Source: VRUE01 sp963715455 (GTDB lineage: Bacteria; Actinomycetota; Thermoleophilia; Solirubrobacterales; 70-9). Taken from it: DNA of 64,000 nucleotides. The position numbers were made by a program, and so were the translations under genes. The stretch is from NCBI GenBank assembly GCA_963715455.1, contig OY970245.1, forward strand, positions 744,001-808,000, read 5' to 3'. The notes beneath the pieces were generated by a model. That model made no database searches. It was given only the letters and a program-made list of their open reading frames with translations, and was not told the DNA's origin. Positions 48,505-57,492 of the stretch are shown one piece after another. The first letter of the stretch is position 1. Every line of letters starts with the position of its first letter.

Positions 48505-50265
48505 GTGTTTCAGAAGGTGCTGATAGCCAACCGCGGCGAGATCGCGATCCGGGTCGCCCGGACCCTGAAGGAGATGGGCATCGGCTCGGTCGCCGTTTAC
48601 TCGGAGATCGATCGCGAGGCGCCGCACGTGCGCGAGGCCGACGAGGCCTTTTTGATCGGGCCCGCGGTGCCGGCCGAGAGCTACCTCGACATCGAGAAGA
48701 TCATCGCCACCGCGAAGGAGGCGGGTGCCGAAGGGATCCATCCCGGCTACGGCTTCCTCGCCGAGAACGCCGACTTCGCCCGGGCTTGCGACGAGGCCGG
48801 CATCGCCTTCATCGGCCCGCCGCCGGAGGCGATCGAAGCGATGGGCTCCAAGACGCGGGCGCGGGAGATCATGGCCGAGGCCGGCGTGCCGATCGTGCCC
48901 GGGGCGACTGAGCCCGCTGCCGACGTCGAGGCTGCTCGCAAGCAGGCCGAGGAAGCTGGCTACCCGGTCGCCTGCAAGGCCGCTGGCGGCGGCGGCGGCA
49001 AGGGCTTCCGCGTGGCGATGACCCCGGACGACCTCGAGGAGGCCTTCGAGGGCGCCGCTCGCGAAGGTGAGAAGTTCTTCTCCGACGATCGCGTCTACGT
49101 TGAGCGCTACCTCGAGGACCCGCGCCACGTCGAGGTTCAGGTGCTGGCCGACGGGCACGGCAACGTGATCCACCTCGGCGAGCGCGACTGCTCGGTCCAG
49201 CGCCGCCACCAGAAGGTGATCGAGGAGGCGCCCGGGCCGCACGTCGACGCTGAGATGCGCGAGCGGATCGGCAAGATCGCCACCGATGCGGCGGCGGCGG
49301 TCGGCTACCGCGGCGCCGGCACGGTCGAGGGCATGCAGGTCGGCGAGGAGTACTTCTTCCTCGAGATGAACACCCGCGTGCAGGTCGAGCACTGCGTGAC
49401 CGAGATGGTCGCCGGCATCGACATCGTCCGCGAGCAGATCTTCGTCGCCGCCGGCGAGCCGCTTTCGGTCTCTCAGGAGGACGTCGAGCTGCGCGGCTGG
49501 GCGATCGAGTGCCGGATCAACGCTGAGGCGGCGCACAAGAAATTCGCTCCGGCCCCGGGGGCGATCACCACCTACCGAGAGCCCGCCGGCCCCGGCGTGC
49601 GCGTCGACTCCGGCGTCGAGGCCGGCTCCGAGGTGACGCCGATGTACGACCCGATGGTCGCCAAGCTGATCGTCTGGGACGTCGACCGCGAGCACGCCAC
49701 GCGGCGCATGATCCGGGCGCTCGACGAGTACGAGGTCGGTGGCCTGACCACCCTGATCCCCTTCCATAAGGCGCTGCTTGCGACCGAGCAGTGGCAAAAG
49801 GGGGAGACCTGCCGCGACCTGATGGAGGACCGCGATTGGCTCAAGTCGACTGCGCCGGCCGACGCTGCCGCGCCCGAGCCGGCCGAGGACGGGACGGAGC
49901 AGATCGCCCGCGACTACAAGGTCGAGGTCGCCGGCAAGCTCTTCGACGTCAAGGTGATCGGCGAGGCGATCGCCGGCGGCGCCGCTCCGGCGGCGGGCGG
50001 CAAGCGGCCGCCGAAACGCGAGCGCAAGGCTGGCGGCGGTGGCGGGGCCTCGAGCGAGTCGCTGGCCTCGCCGCTGCAGGGCACGGTCTTCAAGGTCGCA
50101 GTGGAGAAAGGCGCCGAGGTCTCCGAGGGCGACCTGATCTGCGTGATCGAGGCGATGAAGATGGAGAACGAGATCGTCGCCCACCGCACCGGCAAGGTCG
50201 AAGAGCTGAAGGTGGAGGTCGGCGCCGCCGTCTCCAGCGGCGACGTGCTCGCCGTCATCAAGTAA
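48505..50265 (+). CDS. acyl-CoA carboxylase alpha subunit: biotin carboxylase fused to BCCP
   Basis: A 586-residue protein joining a biotin carboxylase (residues 1-450) with a biotinyl carrier domain. KVLIANRGEIAIRVARTLKE starts the ATP-grasp fold, AGGGGGKGFRVAM is the glycine-rich ATP lid, and RDCSVQRRHQKVIEEAP is the catalytic basic segment. The C-terminal EAMKMENEIV carries the biotinylated lysine. The two-domain order is that of AccA3/PccA in Actinomycetota. The carboxyltransferase beta subunit is not in the window, so it could serve acetyl- or propionyl-CoA. GTG start at 48505. Confidence 0.92.
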   Translation: MFQKVLIANRGEIAIRVARTLKEMGIGSVAVYSEIDREAPHVREADEAFLIGPAVPAESYLDIEKIIATAKEAGAEGIHPGYGFLAENADFARACDEAGIAFIGPPPEAIEAMGSKTRAREIMAEAGVPIVPGATEPAADVEAARKQAEEAGYPVACKAAGGGGGKGFRVAMTPDDLEEAFEGAAREGEKFFSDDRVYVERYLEDPRHVEVQVLADGHGNVIHLGERDCSVQRRHQKVIEEAPGPHVDAEMRERIGKIATDAAAAVGYRGAGTVEGMQVGEEYFFLEMNTRVQVEHCVTEMVAGIDIVREQIFVAAGEPLSVSQEDVELRGWAIECRINAEAAHKKFAPAPGAITTYREPAGPGVRVDSGVEAGSEVTPMYDPMVAKLIVWDVDREHATRRMIRALDEYEVGGLTTLIPFHKALLATEQWQKGETCRDLMEDRDWLKSTAPADAAAPEPAEDGTEQIARDYKVEVAGKLFDVKVIGEAIAGGAAPAAGGKRPPKRERKAGGGGGASSESLASPLQGTVFKVAVEKGAEVSEGDLICVIEAMKMENEIVAHRTGKVEELKVEVGAAVSSGDVLAVIK

Positions 50266-50283
50266 CGGCCGCCGGGCAGCAGC

Positions 50284-52074
50284 TCAGCGTTTCTGTTCCC
50301 TCTGCTCCTTGCGGTTTTCCCGCTGTTCGCGCTTCTTCTGGCGGATCAGCAGCTGGCGTTCCTTGCGGGTCAGCGGGATTTCGGAAGCTTCTTCGCGGCA
50401 GCCCCGGCCGACGCAGTCCTCGAGGTCACGTAGTTCGCGGTGCAGGTAGTTGCGTACCGGGAAGTAGTTGGGGATGCGGACGATGTTGTTGAGCTCGTTG
50501 GGGTCTTTTTCGAGGTCGTAGAGCTCCTTCTCGCCGTTCGGCCAGGCGATGTACTTGTAGGGGCCGAGGCGGATCCCGCCGTAGTCCTTGGGCGGCGCGA
50601 GCAGCGAGGCGGTCGCACCTGCAGAGCTCGCCGCTGCGCCTGCCTGGGGACGGCTCGAGGGGCGCGGTTCGGCGATCGCACCGTTTTCGTTGACGTCGGA
50701 CGTCTCGACGAAGGACTCGAAGAGCAGCGGCCGCAGCGTGAGCAGTTCGGAATCGCGCAGGAAGGGCACCATCGAGCGCCCGTCCATGCTCTTGTCGGCT
50801 ACCACTCCGGCCAGCTCGAGGATCGTCGGGGCGACGTCGATGTTGGCCACCAGCTCGTCGGATTCGCTGCCCGGCCGGATGTGCGGGCCGCGGATCAGGA
50901 AGGGCAGGTGGGTGGACGGCTCGTAGGCGAGGAACTTGCCGCCCGTGAGGCGGTGCTCGCCGAAGAAGAAGCCGTTGTCGGAGGTGAAGATGACGTAGGT
51001 ATTGCGCAGCCTCTGCATCGAGCCCAGCGTGTCGAGGATCAGCTTGACGCCGTCATCGATGTCGCGCAGCGACTCGAGCTGCTTGTTCCAGTAGATGCGG
51101 TAGGTATGGATCTCGCCGAGGGTGAGGTATTCGGAGCCACGGATGAAGCTCGGCTTGTCGGCGACGTTGCCCTCGGCGAAGCCTTCGGAGCGGTCGTGCG
51201 GGAACGGCGCCCCCTTGAACCAGTCGTAGTGGCGCGGCGTCGGCTCGGGCCCGGCTGGACGGCGGAAATCGCCGTGTGGGGCGGTGTAGTCGAGCTGCAG
51301 GTAGAAGGGTTGTTCGGGTGAGGTGCCGCGCAGCTCGGCCATCGCGATGTTGGACAGCATGTCGGTCTGGTGGAAGCAGGGCAGGCCGTTGAGCGGAGCG
51401 AAGGGGCAGCCGATGTCGTCGCGCACCCCGTACTCGCGCGGTTCCCAGGTGCCGGAGTCGCCGTAGGGGCCTTCGAGCACACCGTTGTTGTTGAGTGTGT
51501 AGCCGTAGAAGTAGTGGTTGGTGTCGGCCTTGAGCACCGAGTGCCAGGCGCTCCAGCCGGGTGGCACCCAGGTGCCGTTGTCGTAGGGCTCGTCGCCGTA
51601 GCCATTGAGGAACTTGCCGACGTGGATCGTGCGGTAGCCAGCGCCCTGCAGCCAGGTGGCGAGGTTGTGGCTGGCGGCGGCGCGGAAGGAGAAGCCGAAG
51701 GAGCCACCGTTGGGCTGGACGTTGCCCTTGACGCCGTGGCTATGCGCGTAGCGCCCGGTGAGCAGGCTGACCCGTGAGGGGCAACAGAGCGGGTAAGGGA
51801 CGTAATAGCGGTTGAAGGTCATGCCGCGTTTGCCGATCAGGTCGACCGTGTTGGGCATCGCCCGGATTGCCGGTTGGCGGAAGGTCGCGTAGAGCCCCTC
51901 CATCGTCTGGTCGTCGGTCTGGATGACGACGAAGCTGGGCGGCTGGGCGGTGGCCGCCTTGGCGTGGGAGCTGCGGCCGCCGCTGACGAGCAGCAGGCAG
52001 AGCAGGGCAAGGAAGCCCGCGGCGATTCCCAGGCGGAGACCCTGTGATGCCCTGCTTTGGCTCAGTCGGTCCAT
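50284..52074 (-). CDS. exported sulfatase
   Basis: A 596-residue sulfatase with an N-terminal signal-anchor (LGIAAGFLALLCLLLVSGG). IQTDDQT gives metal-binding aspartates at 54-55, and PLCCPSRVSLLTGR holds the C-x-P-S-R motif, so C97 would be converted to formylglycine. TSDNGFFFGEHRL supplies the later Asp/Asn pair. The C-terminus is strongly basic (KKREQRENRKEQREQKR), perhaps for cell wall or polyanion contact. It could release sulfate from an external ester to feed the assimilation genes, an inference from position. A formylglycine-generating enzyme is not in the window. Confidence 0.85.
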   Translation of the reverse strand: MDRLSQSRASQGLRLGIAAGFLALLCLLLVSGGRSSHAKAATAQPPSFVVIQTDDQTMEGLYATFRQPAIRAMPNTVDLIGKRGMTFNRYYVPYPLCCPSRVSLLTGRYAHSHGVKGNVQPNGGSFGFSFRAAASHNLATWLQGAGYRTIHVGKFLNGYGDEPYDNGTWVPPGWSAWHSVLKADTNHYFYGYTLNNNGVLEGPYGDSGTWEPREYGVRDDIGCPFAPLNGLPCFHQTDMLSNIAMAELRGTSPEQPFYLQLDYTAPHGDFRRPAGPEPTPRHYDWFKGAPFPHDRSEGFAEGNVADKPSFIRGSEYLTLGEIHTYRIYWNKQLESLRDIDDGVKLILDTLGSMQRLRNTYVIFTSDNGFFFGEHRLTGGKFLAYEPSTHLPFLIRGPHIRPGSESDELVANIDVAPTILELAGVVADKSMDGRSMVPFLRDSELLTLRPLLFESFVETSDVNENGAIAEPRPSSRPQAGAAASSAGATASLLAPPKDYGGIRLGPYKYIAWPNGEKELYDLEKDPNELNNIVRIPNYFPVRNYLHRELRDLEDCVGRGCREEASEIPLTRKERQLLIRQKKREQRENRKEQREQKR

Positions 52075-52148
52075 GGAAAGCTGCCGGTAGCCCGGCCTAA
52101 GGGTCGAAACAACCAGCCGGGCCGAAGTTGCGAAACGCTAGAGATCGC

Positions 52149-52847
52149 TCAGGACGCGCCGAGCTTTTTGGCGGCGTCGCGGAAGGTCTTGACCGTGGCG
52201 CTGGGGGCTTTGCGGCCCTCGAGTTTCTCGCCATGGCGATTGACCCAAATCACGGGAACGTTCATTTTCAGCAGCGGGGCGACATCGTTGGTGTAGTTGC
52301 AGCCGATGTGGGCCCAGCCTTTCTTGCCGCCGATGCGTCGTGCCGCCTCTTTGAAGTGGACGGGGTCGGGCTTGTAGCTGCGCACCTGCTGCGCGGTGAC
52401 GACCAAGTCGAGTTCGGTACGCAGGTGGCGTCGCGAGATGCCGAGCAGTTTGTCGTCGATGTTGGAGACGATGCCGATCTCGTAGCGTTTGCCGAGCCGG
52501 TCCATCGCCGCGTTTGCCTCGCGGAAGGGCAGCCAGTAGGCGACGCTGTTGGGTAGGAACTGGGCGCGTGAGGGCTCGATCTCCCAGCCCAGCTCGCCGG
52601 CGACCTTGACGATCGTGCGGCGCAGCACCTCGGCATAGAGCTCGTAGGAGCCGGCCATGATTTCCGCCTGGACCTCCATGAAGCGGGCCAGGAAGGGCTC
52701 CTCTTCGAAGCTGAAGCCGTCCTTGTCGGCCTCTTTCTTGACCGCGTCAAGGATGCCCTTCTCCCAATCGATCAGGGTGCCGTAGCAATCGGCGGTCACC
52801 CATTTAATGGTTTTGAGGCTGGGGAGGGGCATTGGGGGCCGCGGCAT
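52149..52847 (-). CDS. HAD-family hydrolase, haloacid dehalogenase type II-like
   Basis: A 232-residue HAD enzyme. Motif I is WVTADCYGTLIDWEKG (nucleophile Asp of TADCYGT), motif II is IVSNIDDKLL, motif III includes RSYKPDPVHF, and motif IV is HIGCNYTNDVAPL. The DCYGTLIDW sequence and the helical cap fit L-2-haloacid dehalogenases, a branch with many unassigned members. Start at ATG 52847 (52832 also possible). No ribosome binding site is evident. It is divergent from sucCD. Confidence 0.85.
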   Translation of the reverse strand: MPRPPMPLPSLKTIKWVTADCYGTLIDWEKGILDAVKKEADKDGFSFEEEPFLARFMEVQAEIMAGSYELYAEVLRRTIVKVAGELGWEIEPSRAQFLPNSVAYWLPFREANAAMDRLGKRYEIGIVSNIDDKLLGISRRHLRTELDLVVTAQQVRSYKPDPVHFKEAARRIGGKKGWAHIGCNYTNDVAPLLKMNVPVIWVNRHGEKLEGRKAPSATVKTFRDAAKKLGAS

Positions 52848-52934
52848 GTTATGCGAATCGCCCCGGGCGGGCGGCGCCCCGCTTGCCTTCTCCAGTAGGC
52901 TGCCGCCGCGCCCGAGCGGCACGCCTCCCACAAA

Positions 52935-54098
52935 ATGGACCTTCTCGAGTATCAGGGCAAGCAGCTTTTCGCCAAGCACGGTGTCGCCGTGCCGAGTGGC
53001 GAGGTCGCTTCGACCGTCGACGACGCTGTCGCTGCGGCGGAGCGCATCGGCTACCCCTGCGCGATCAAGGCGCAGGTGCTGATCGGCGGCCGCGGCAAGG
53101 CCGGCGGCATCAAGATCGCCCAGGACGCCGAGCAGGCGCGCGTCCATGCCGAGGCGATCCTCGGCATGGACATCACCGGGCCGCGCGGCGAGGGCCCCTT
53201 CCGGGTTGACCAGGTCTGGATTGAGGGCGGCTCGGACATTGCCGCCGAGTACTACGCCTCGGTGATCCTCGACCGCGGCGAGAAGAAGCTGCTGGCGATG
53301 GTCTCCGCCAAGGGCGGCATGGACATCGAGGCGGTTGCCGAGGAGGACCCGGACGCGCTGGTCAAGCGCCACATCGACCCGACGCGGCCCTTCACCGCGA
53401 CCGAGGCGCGACCGATCGTCGACGACGCCGGGCTCGACGAGGACGTGCGCGAGCAGGCGGCCGAGGTGCTGGCCAAGCTGGCCGAGACTGCCGCCGCCGA
53501 GGACGCGACGCTGATCGAGGTCAACCCGCTGATCGTCACCGCCGACCGCGATGTGGTCGCGCTGGACGCCAAGGTGACGATCGACGGCAACGCCATCTAC
53601 CGCCACGAGGACCTGGCCGAGATTGCCGACACCGCCGACGACCCGCAGGAGGCGATGGCCAAGGAGAAGGGCCTCACCTACGTCAAGCTCGACGGCAACG
53701 TCGGCATCCTCGCCAACGGCGCCGGGCTCTGCATGTCGACCCTCGACGTCGTCGCCCAGGCGGGTGGCGCGCCGGCCAACTTCCTCGACGCGGGCGGCGG
53801 CTCCAAGGCGGAAGCGATCGTCGACGCGCTGACCGTGATCACCTCCGACGAGAAGGTCACGGCGATCCTCTTCAACATCTTCGGCGGCATCACTCGCTGC
53901 GACGAGATCGCCAAGGGCATCGTCACCGCCTCGCAGCAGCTCAACCTCGAGGTGCCGCTGGTAGTCCGTCTCGACGGCACCAACTCCGAGGAGGGTCTGA
54001 AGATCCTCGCCGAGGCCGACCTGCCCAACCTGAATCAGGAGACCACCATGATCGACGCCGCGAAGCGGGTCGTCGAGCTGGCGGGGGCGAGCGGCTGA
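52935..54098 (+). CDS. sucC: succinyl-CoA ligase (ADP-forming) beta subunit
   Basis: A 387-residue subunit of the citric-acid-cycle enzyme. MDLLEYQGKQLFAKHGVAVP is the typical N-terminus of the ATP-grasp domain, GGRGKAGGIKIA the nucleotide loop, and NIFGGITRCDEIAKGIV with the GGSKAEAIVDAL region the CoA-ligase part near the C-terminus. It overlaps sucD by one base and would form the alpha-beta enzyme with it. No strong ribosome binding site precedes the ATG. Confidence 0.95.
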   Translation: MDLLEYQGKQLFAKHGVAVPSGEVASTVDDAVAAAERIGYPCAIKAQVLIGGRGKAGGIKIAQDAEQARVHAEAILGMDITGPRGEGPFRVDQVWIEGGSDIAAEYYASVILDRGEKKLLAMVSAKGGMDIEAVAEEDPDALVKRHIDPTRPFTATEARPIVDDAGLDEDVREQAAEVLAKLAETAAAEDATLIEVNPLIVTADRDVVALDAKVTIDGNAIYRHEDLAEIADTADDPQEAMAKEKGLTYVKLDGNVGILANGAGLCMSTLDVVAQAGGAPANFLDAGGGSKAEAIVDALTVITSDEKVTAILFNIFGGITRCDEIAKGIVTASQQLNLEVPLVVRLDGTNSEEGLKILAEADLPNLNQETTMIDAAKRVVELAGASG

Positions 54099-54973
54099 TG
54101 TCGATCATCGTCGACAAGGAGACCAAGCTCGTCGTCTCCGGGCTGACCGGGCGCGAGGGCTCCTTCCACGGCCTGCGCAATCAGGCCTACGGCACCTACC
54201 TGGCGGCCGGCGTGACGCCCGGCAAGGGCGGCCAGGACGTCGAGGGCGTGCCGATCTTCGACTCGATTAAGGAGGCGGTCGAGGAGCGGGGCGCCAACAC
54301 GTCGATGATCTTCGTGCCGGCGCGCTTCGCGGCACCGGCGATCGACGAGGCGATCGAGTCGGGCGTGCAGACGGTGATCGCGATCACCGAGGGCATCCCG
54401 GTGCTCGACATGCTGCAGACCTACTGGAAGGCCAAGGAGGCCGGGGTTCGCCTGATTGGCCCGAACTGTCCCGGCGTGCTCTCGCCCGGCAAGGCCAACG
54501 TCGGCATCATCCCGGCCCAGTTCTTCGACCCGGGCAAGATCGGCGTCGTCTCCAAGTCGGGCACGCTGACCTACCAGATCGGCAACGAGCTGAAGCAGGC
54601 GGGCGAGGGCAACTCCTCGATCGTCGGCATCGGCGGCGACCCGATCATCGGCTCGGACTTCATCGACATCCTCACGCTGTACGAGGCCGACCCGGAGACC
54701 GAGCTGATCGTCATGGTCGGCGAGATCGGCGGCGACGCCGAGGAGCGCGCCGCGGAGTTCATCGCCGCCGAGATCTCCAAGCCGGTGGTCGCCTACATCG
54801 CCGGCTTCACCGCCCCGCCCGGCAAGCAGATGGGCCACGCCGGGGCGATCATCTCTGGCTCCTCGGGCACCGCCCAGGCGAAGAAGGACGCGCTCGAAGC
54901 GAAGGGCGTGCGGGTCGGCGAAAGCCCCACCGAGACGGCCAAGATCGCCGTCGAAGTGCTGCGTTCGCTCTAG
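54098..54973 (+). CDS. sucD: succinyl-CoA ligase (ADP-forming) alpha subunit
   Basis: A 291-residue alpha subunit. VVSGLTGREGSFHGLRNQAY binds CoA, IGPNCPGVLSPGKANVGI is the family loop, and GHAGAIISGSSGTAQAKKDA holds the histidine that is phosphorylated. ATG 54098 overlaps the sucC stop (TGATG). The last 34 bases of the gene plus 6 downstream bases occur again at 56219-56258, the trace of a local duplication. Confidence 0.95.
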   Translation: MSIIVDKETKLVVSGLTGREGSFHGLRNQAYGTYLAAGVTPGKGGQDVEGVPIFDSIKEAVEERGANTSMIFVPARFAAPAIDEAIESGVQTVIAITEGIPVLDMLQTYWKAKEAGVRLIGPNCPGVLSPGKANVGIIPAQFFDPGKIGVVSKSGTLTYQIGNELKQAGEGNSSIVGIGGDPIIGSDFIDILTLYEADPETELIVMVGEIGGDAEERAAEFIAAEISKPVVAYIAGFTAPPGKQMGHAGAIISGSSGTAQAKKDALEAKGVRVGESPTETAKIAVEVLRSL

Positions 54974-54979
54974 CGAGTC
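54940..54979 (+). repeat. 40-bp sucD-end segment, original copy
   Basis: The stretch from within the last sucD codons to just past its stop equals 56219-56258 at 38 of 40 positions. It marks the left junction of a tandem duplication that also copied the following leftward gene. Confidence 0.85.
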
Positions 54980-56168
54980 AGTAGACGGGCCTCGGCCGCA
55001 CCACGAGGGCACGGACGATCGCCTTCATCCCGCGCAGCGAGTTGTAAGGGCCCTCGCTCCAGTCTTGGCAAAGGGGGCAGATCCCGAGATTCACCCCGAT
55101 CACCACGTCGCCGATGTGGGCGATCGCCCAGTGGCGATCGGGTGGACCTTGCGGACAGGCGCCTGTCCGCCGGCGAGCGTAGTCGGCGTAGACAATCGCG
55201 CGGCCCCGCTCCAGCTCAACCTCGGTCGTGCGGGCGCAGCGTCCCCTCCCCCTCCGGTCGAGCCTTCGGAAGATCGAGCGCTGCGACCGCTTCCAACCCT
55301 GGCGAGTCCAGGCGTCGAGGTCGAATCCGTCGTAGAGGAGCCGGAGCTTGGCGCCCGGAGGCCCACGCCGGAACCTGTACCACGGAGCCAGACCTCTCCC
55401 GGTCGGGAACGCGTTGAGCAGATCTGCGCTGGGAAGCCCTCGGCCGGGCACGAAGCTCGAGCCCGCCCAGTAGACCGAGAGCTTCAGCCCGGGGTCGTCG
55501 AGCTGCACTTCGGCGTCATCGCGTTCGGCCTCGGTGTAGGGAGTGGGCGCTTCCATCCGCTGCTGCTGGATCTGCGCGAAGTGCAGGGCGGCTTGGTCGT
55601 TGCGGCCCGGGTCCAGGCCGGCGGCCCCCACCATGGCGATCAGCTTCCCGTGACGCCAATAGAGGAAGGAGCCCGGTAGGTCGGTCCTGCTTTCGTCCAC
55701 CGCGTCCTCGGAGCGCATCAGGCGGGCCGGGATCCCGCTCGGCGGGATCGCGACCGTTCCGCCGTATTCCTCGGATCGTATGAGGAACGCGGTGAGCAGC
55801 TCGAAGCCGCTGACAGAAGCCTCTTCGCTCGGCGTGTTGATGGTTGCGGCTACGACCTGGGGCGGTGCCGGTCCCCAGCCCGGGACCTTGAAGACCTGCT
55901 CGAACTCCTCGTTGCAGACTACGGGCCGCTGCTCGACGATCCACTTGGAATACCGCCTCTCCAGGCGGTTCGAAAGCCTCCTCGGGAGGGGCTCGAGCGG
56001 TCTACAGGGGCTGTCGTTGCCGAACTGGTAGCCGGGTGGCAGGTCATGGAGCCGCAGGACGGTTTCTTCGCCGCCGGCAACCAGGTCACCGCTCGTTTCG
56101 GTCGCCGCATGCGCGCCGGGCGCGGCGAGCAGAACGAGCGCCAGCGCAATTCCCAGTACCCCTGCCAT
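54978..56168 (-). CDS. exported protein of unknown function, paralogue 1
   Basis: A 396-residue exported protein with a signal peptide (MAGVLGIALALVLLAAPGAHA). The opening element GEETVLRLHDLPPGYQFG, a central PYTEAERDDAEVQLDDPGLKL and a C-terminal SLRGMKAIVRALVVRPRP are shared with the next leftward gene, so the two are paralogues. At least five cysteines could form disulfides (PCRPL, VCNEE, RCART, ACPQG, CPLCQ). I recognise no known domain. ATG 56168 is chosen for its signal peptide; a longer frame to 56396 only reads the duplicated sucD end and the neighbour. The stop lies 4 bases from the sucD stop. Confidence 0.72.
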   Translation of the reverse strand: MAGVLGIALALVLLAAPGAHAATETSGDLVAGGEETVLRLHDLPPGYQFGNDSPCRPLEPLPRRLSNRLERRYSKWIVEQRPVVCNEEFEQVFKVPGWGPAPPQVVAATINTPSEEASVSGFELLTAFLIRSEEYGGTVAIPPSGIPARLMRSEDAVDESRTDLPGSFLYWRHGKLIAMVGAAGLDPGRNDQAALHFAQIQQQRMEAPTPYTEAERDDAEVQLDDPGLKLSVYWAGSSFVPGRGLPSADLLNAFPTGRGLAPWYRFRRGPPGAKLRLLYDGFDLDAWTRQGWKRSQRSIFRRLDRRGRGRCARTTEVELERGRAIVYADYARRRTGACPQGPPDRHWAIAHIGDVVIGVNLGICPLCQDWSEGPYNSLRGMKAIVRALVVRPRPVY

Positions 56169-56218
56169 AAATGGAGTATTCCCTGAAACGTCGTCAGATA
56201 ACCCGCCGTTGCTAGGGG

Positions 56219-56258
56219 CAAGATCGCCGTCGAAGTCCTGCGCTCGCTCTAGCGAGTC
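56219..56258 (+). repeat. 40-bp sucD-end segment, duplicated copy
   Basis: Identical to 54940-54979 except at two positions. It lies between the two paralogous genes, in the same place relative to the second paralogue as the true sucD end has to the first, and has no coding role here except as the 3' end of the second paralogue. Confidence 0.85.
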
Positions 56259-57433
56259 CGCGTCAGCCGCCGCATAGTGACGCTTGAGGCGGACTCGGTG
56301 TCGTACGTCGGCTTCGGCCGGAGAATCAGCCCGCGAAGGACCGTCTTCATCCCGCGCAGGGATTCGCTGAAGGGCCCGAAGCCGGGGCTCGAGCACCTAC
56401 AGGTCGTCTGGTTCACCCCGATCACCACGCCGCCGACGTGCGCAACCGCCCAGTAACGGGTCGGGGGGTGGTCGGGGCACCCTCTGTCGAAGGTTCGGCT
56501 CCTGTATCCGGCAGAGATGGTTGCGTGGCCTTGCTCCCACTCGAAGGCGTAGGTCCGGGTGCAGGGCGGCCGGTTCAGCTTGCCGAGGATCGAGTCCTGG
56601 AAGAGCCGCCAGCTGCGCCGGGTCCAGGTTTCGAGGTTGAACCCGTCGTATCTGAGCTCGAGCTTGGCGTCGGAAAGGTCGCCCCCCTCGTCGACGGTGG
56701 CGGTTTGCAGCTCGGCGGTCGCGGGGCTGCCCGCGGGTTCGAACGTTCGCCCCAGCCAGTACACGGGGAGCTTCAGTCCGGGGTCGTCGAGTATGACCTC
56801 GGTGTCGTCGCGTTCGGCTTCGGTGTAAGGCGAGGGGGATTCGAGCCGTCGCTGCTGGATCTGCGCGTAGTAGAGGGCGGCGCTGTCGTCACCCTCGGTC
56901 GCCAGCCCACTCGCTTCGAGGAAGGCGAGCAGCTTGCCCTGGCGCCAGATGAGAACCGAACCCGGACCGTTACCCGCGTCCGCATGGAAGAGGTTTGCCG
57001 TGGGCCCGCCGGGTCCGAGCGAGACCGTCCCCCGACTCTCCCATTTGGTAAAGCGGAGGATGAGCCGGAAGAAGATCCGGAACCCCTGCGCGGCGGCTTT
57101 GTCGCTCGGGGTATTGGTGATTTCGCCCTTGACCCAGGGTGGCGCTGGCGCGTCGCCAGGCACCCGGAAGAGGCGTTCGTACGCGAATTCGCAGCCTTCC
57201 GGCTGATTTGCGGTCACCCACCTGTCGTACGTGCGGAGCCCCTGGAACCCGGTTGGATGGAAGGCAACGCAGCGGCTGACGTCCGAGACCCGGTAGCCGG
57301 GAGGAAGGTCGTGCAAGCGCAGCACGGTTTCTTCCGCGCCCCCACGCAGCTTGCCGCTTGGCTTCGAGGCTGCCCCGGCGGCAGGGGCGGCAAGCAGAAC
57401 GAGCGCTATCGCCAAGCCGAGTGCCTTCCCCAT
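56249..57433 (-). CDS. exported protein of unknown function, paralogue 2
   Basis: A 394-residue paralogue of the 54978 gene with the same plan: signal peptide (MGKALGLAIALVLLAAP), EETVLRLHDLPPGYRVSDVS, PYTEAERDDTEVILDDPGLK, and SLRGMKTVLRGLILRPKP. It ends with an extra tail (TYDTESASSVTMRRLTRTR), partly encoded by the duplicated sucD-end segment, so the tail is a by-product of the duplication. Upstream, CCTAGCAACGGCG is shared with the region before paralogue 1, so the promoter was copied too. The function is unknown; an envelope role is likely. Confidence 0.72.
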   Translation of the reverse strand: MGKALGLAIALVLLAAPAAGAASKPSGKLRGGAEETVLRLHDLPPGYRVSDVSRCVAFHPTGFQGLRTYDRWVTANQPEGCEFAYERLFRVPGDAPAPPWVKGEITNTPSDKAAAQGFRIFFRLILRFTKWESRGTVSLGPGGPTANLFHADAGNGPGSVLIWRQGKLLAFLEASGLATEGDDSAALYYAQIQQRRLESPSPYTEAERDDTEVILDDPGLKLPVYWLGRTFEPAGSPATAELQTATVDEGGDLSDAKLELRYDGFNLETWTRRSWRLFQDSILGKLNRPPCTRTYAFEWEQGHATISAGYRSRTFDRGCPDHPPTRYWAVAHVGGVVIGVNQTTCRCSSPGFGPFSESLRGMKTVLRGLILRPKPTYDTESASSVTMRRLTRTR

Positions 57434-57492
57434 GTGGGGAGTATGTCGCGAAGGGGTCGCCAGACCGCGCGCCGTTGCTAGGGTCGGGGCGT

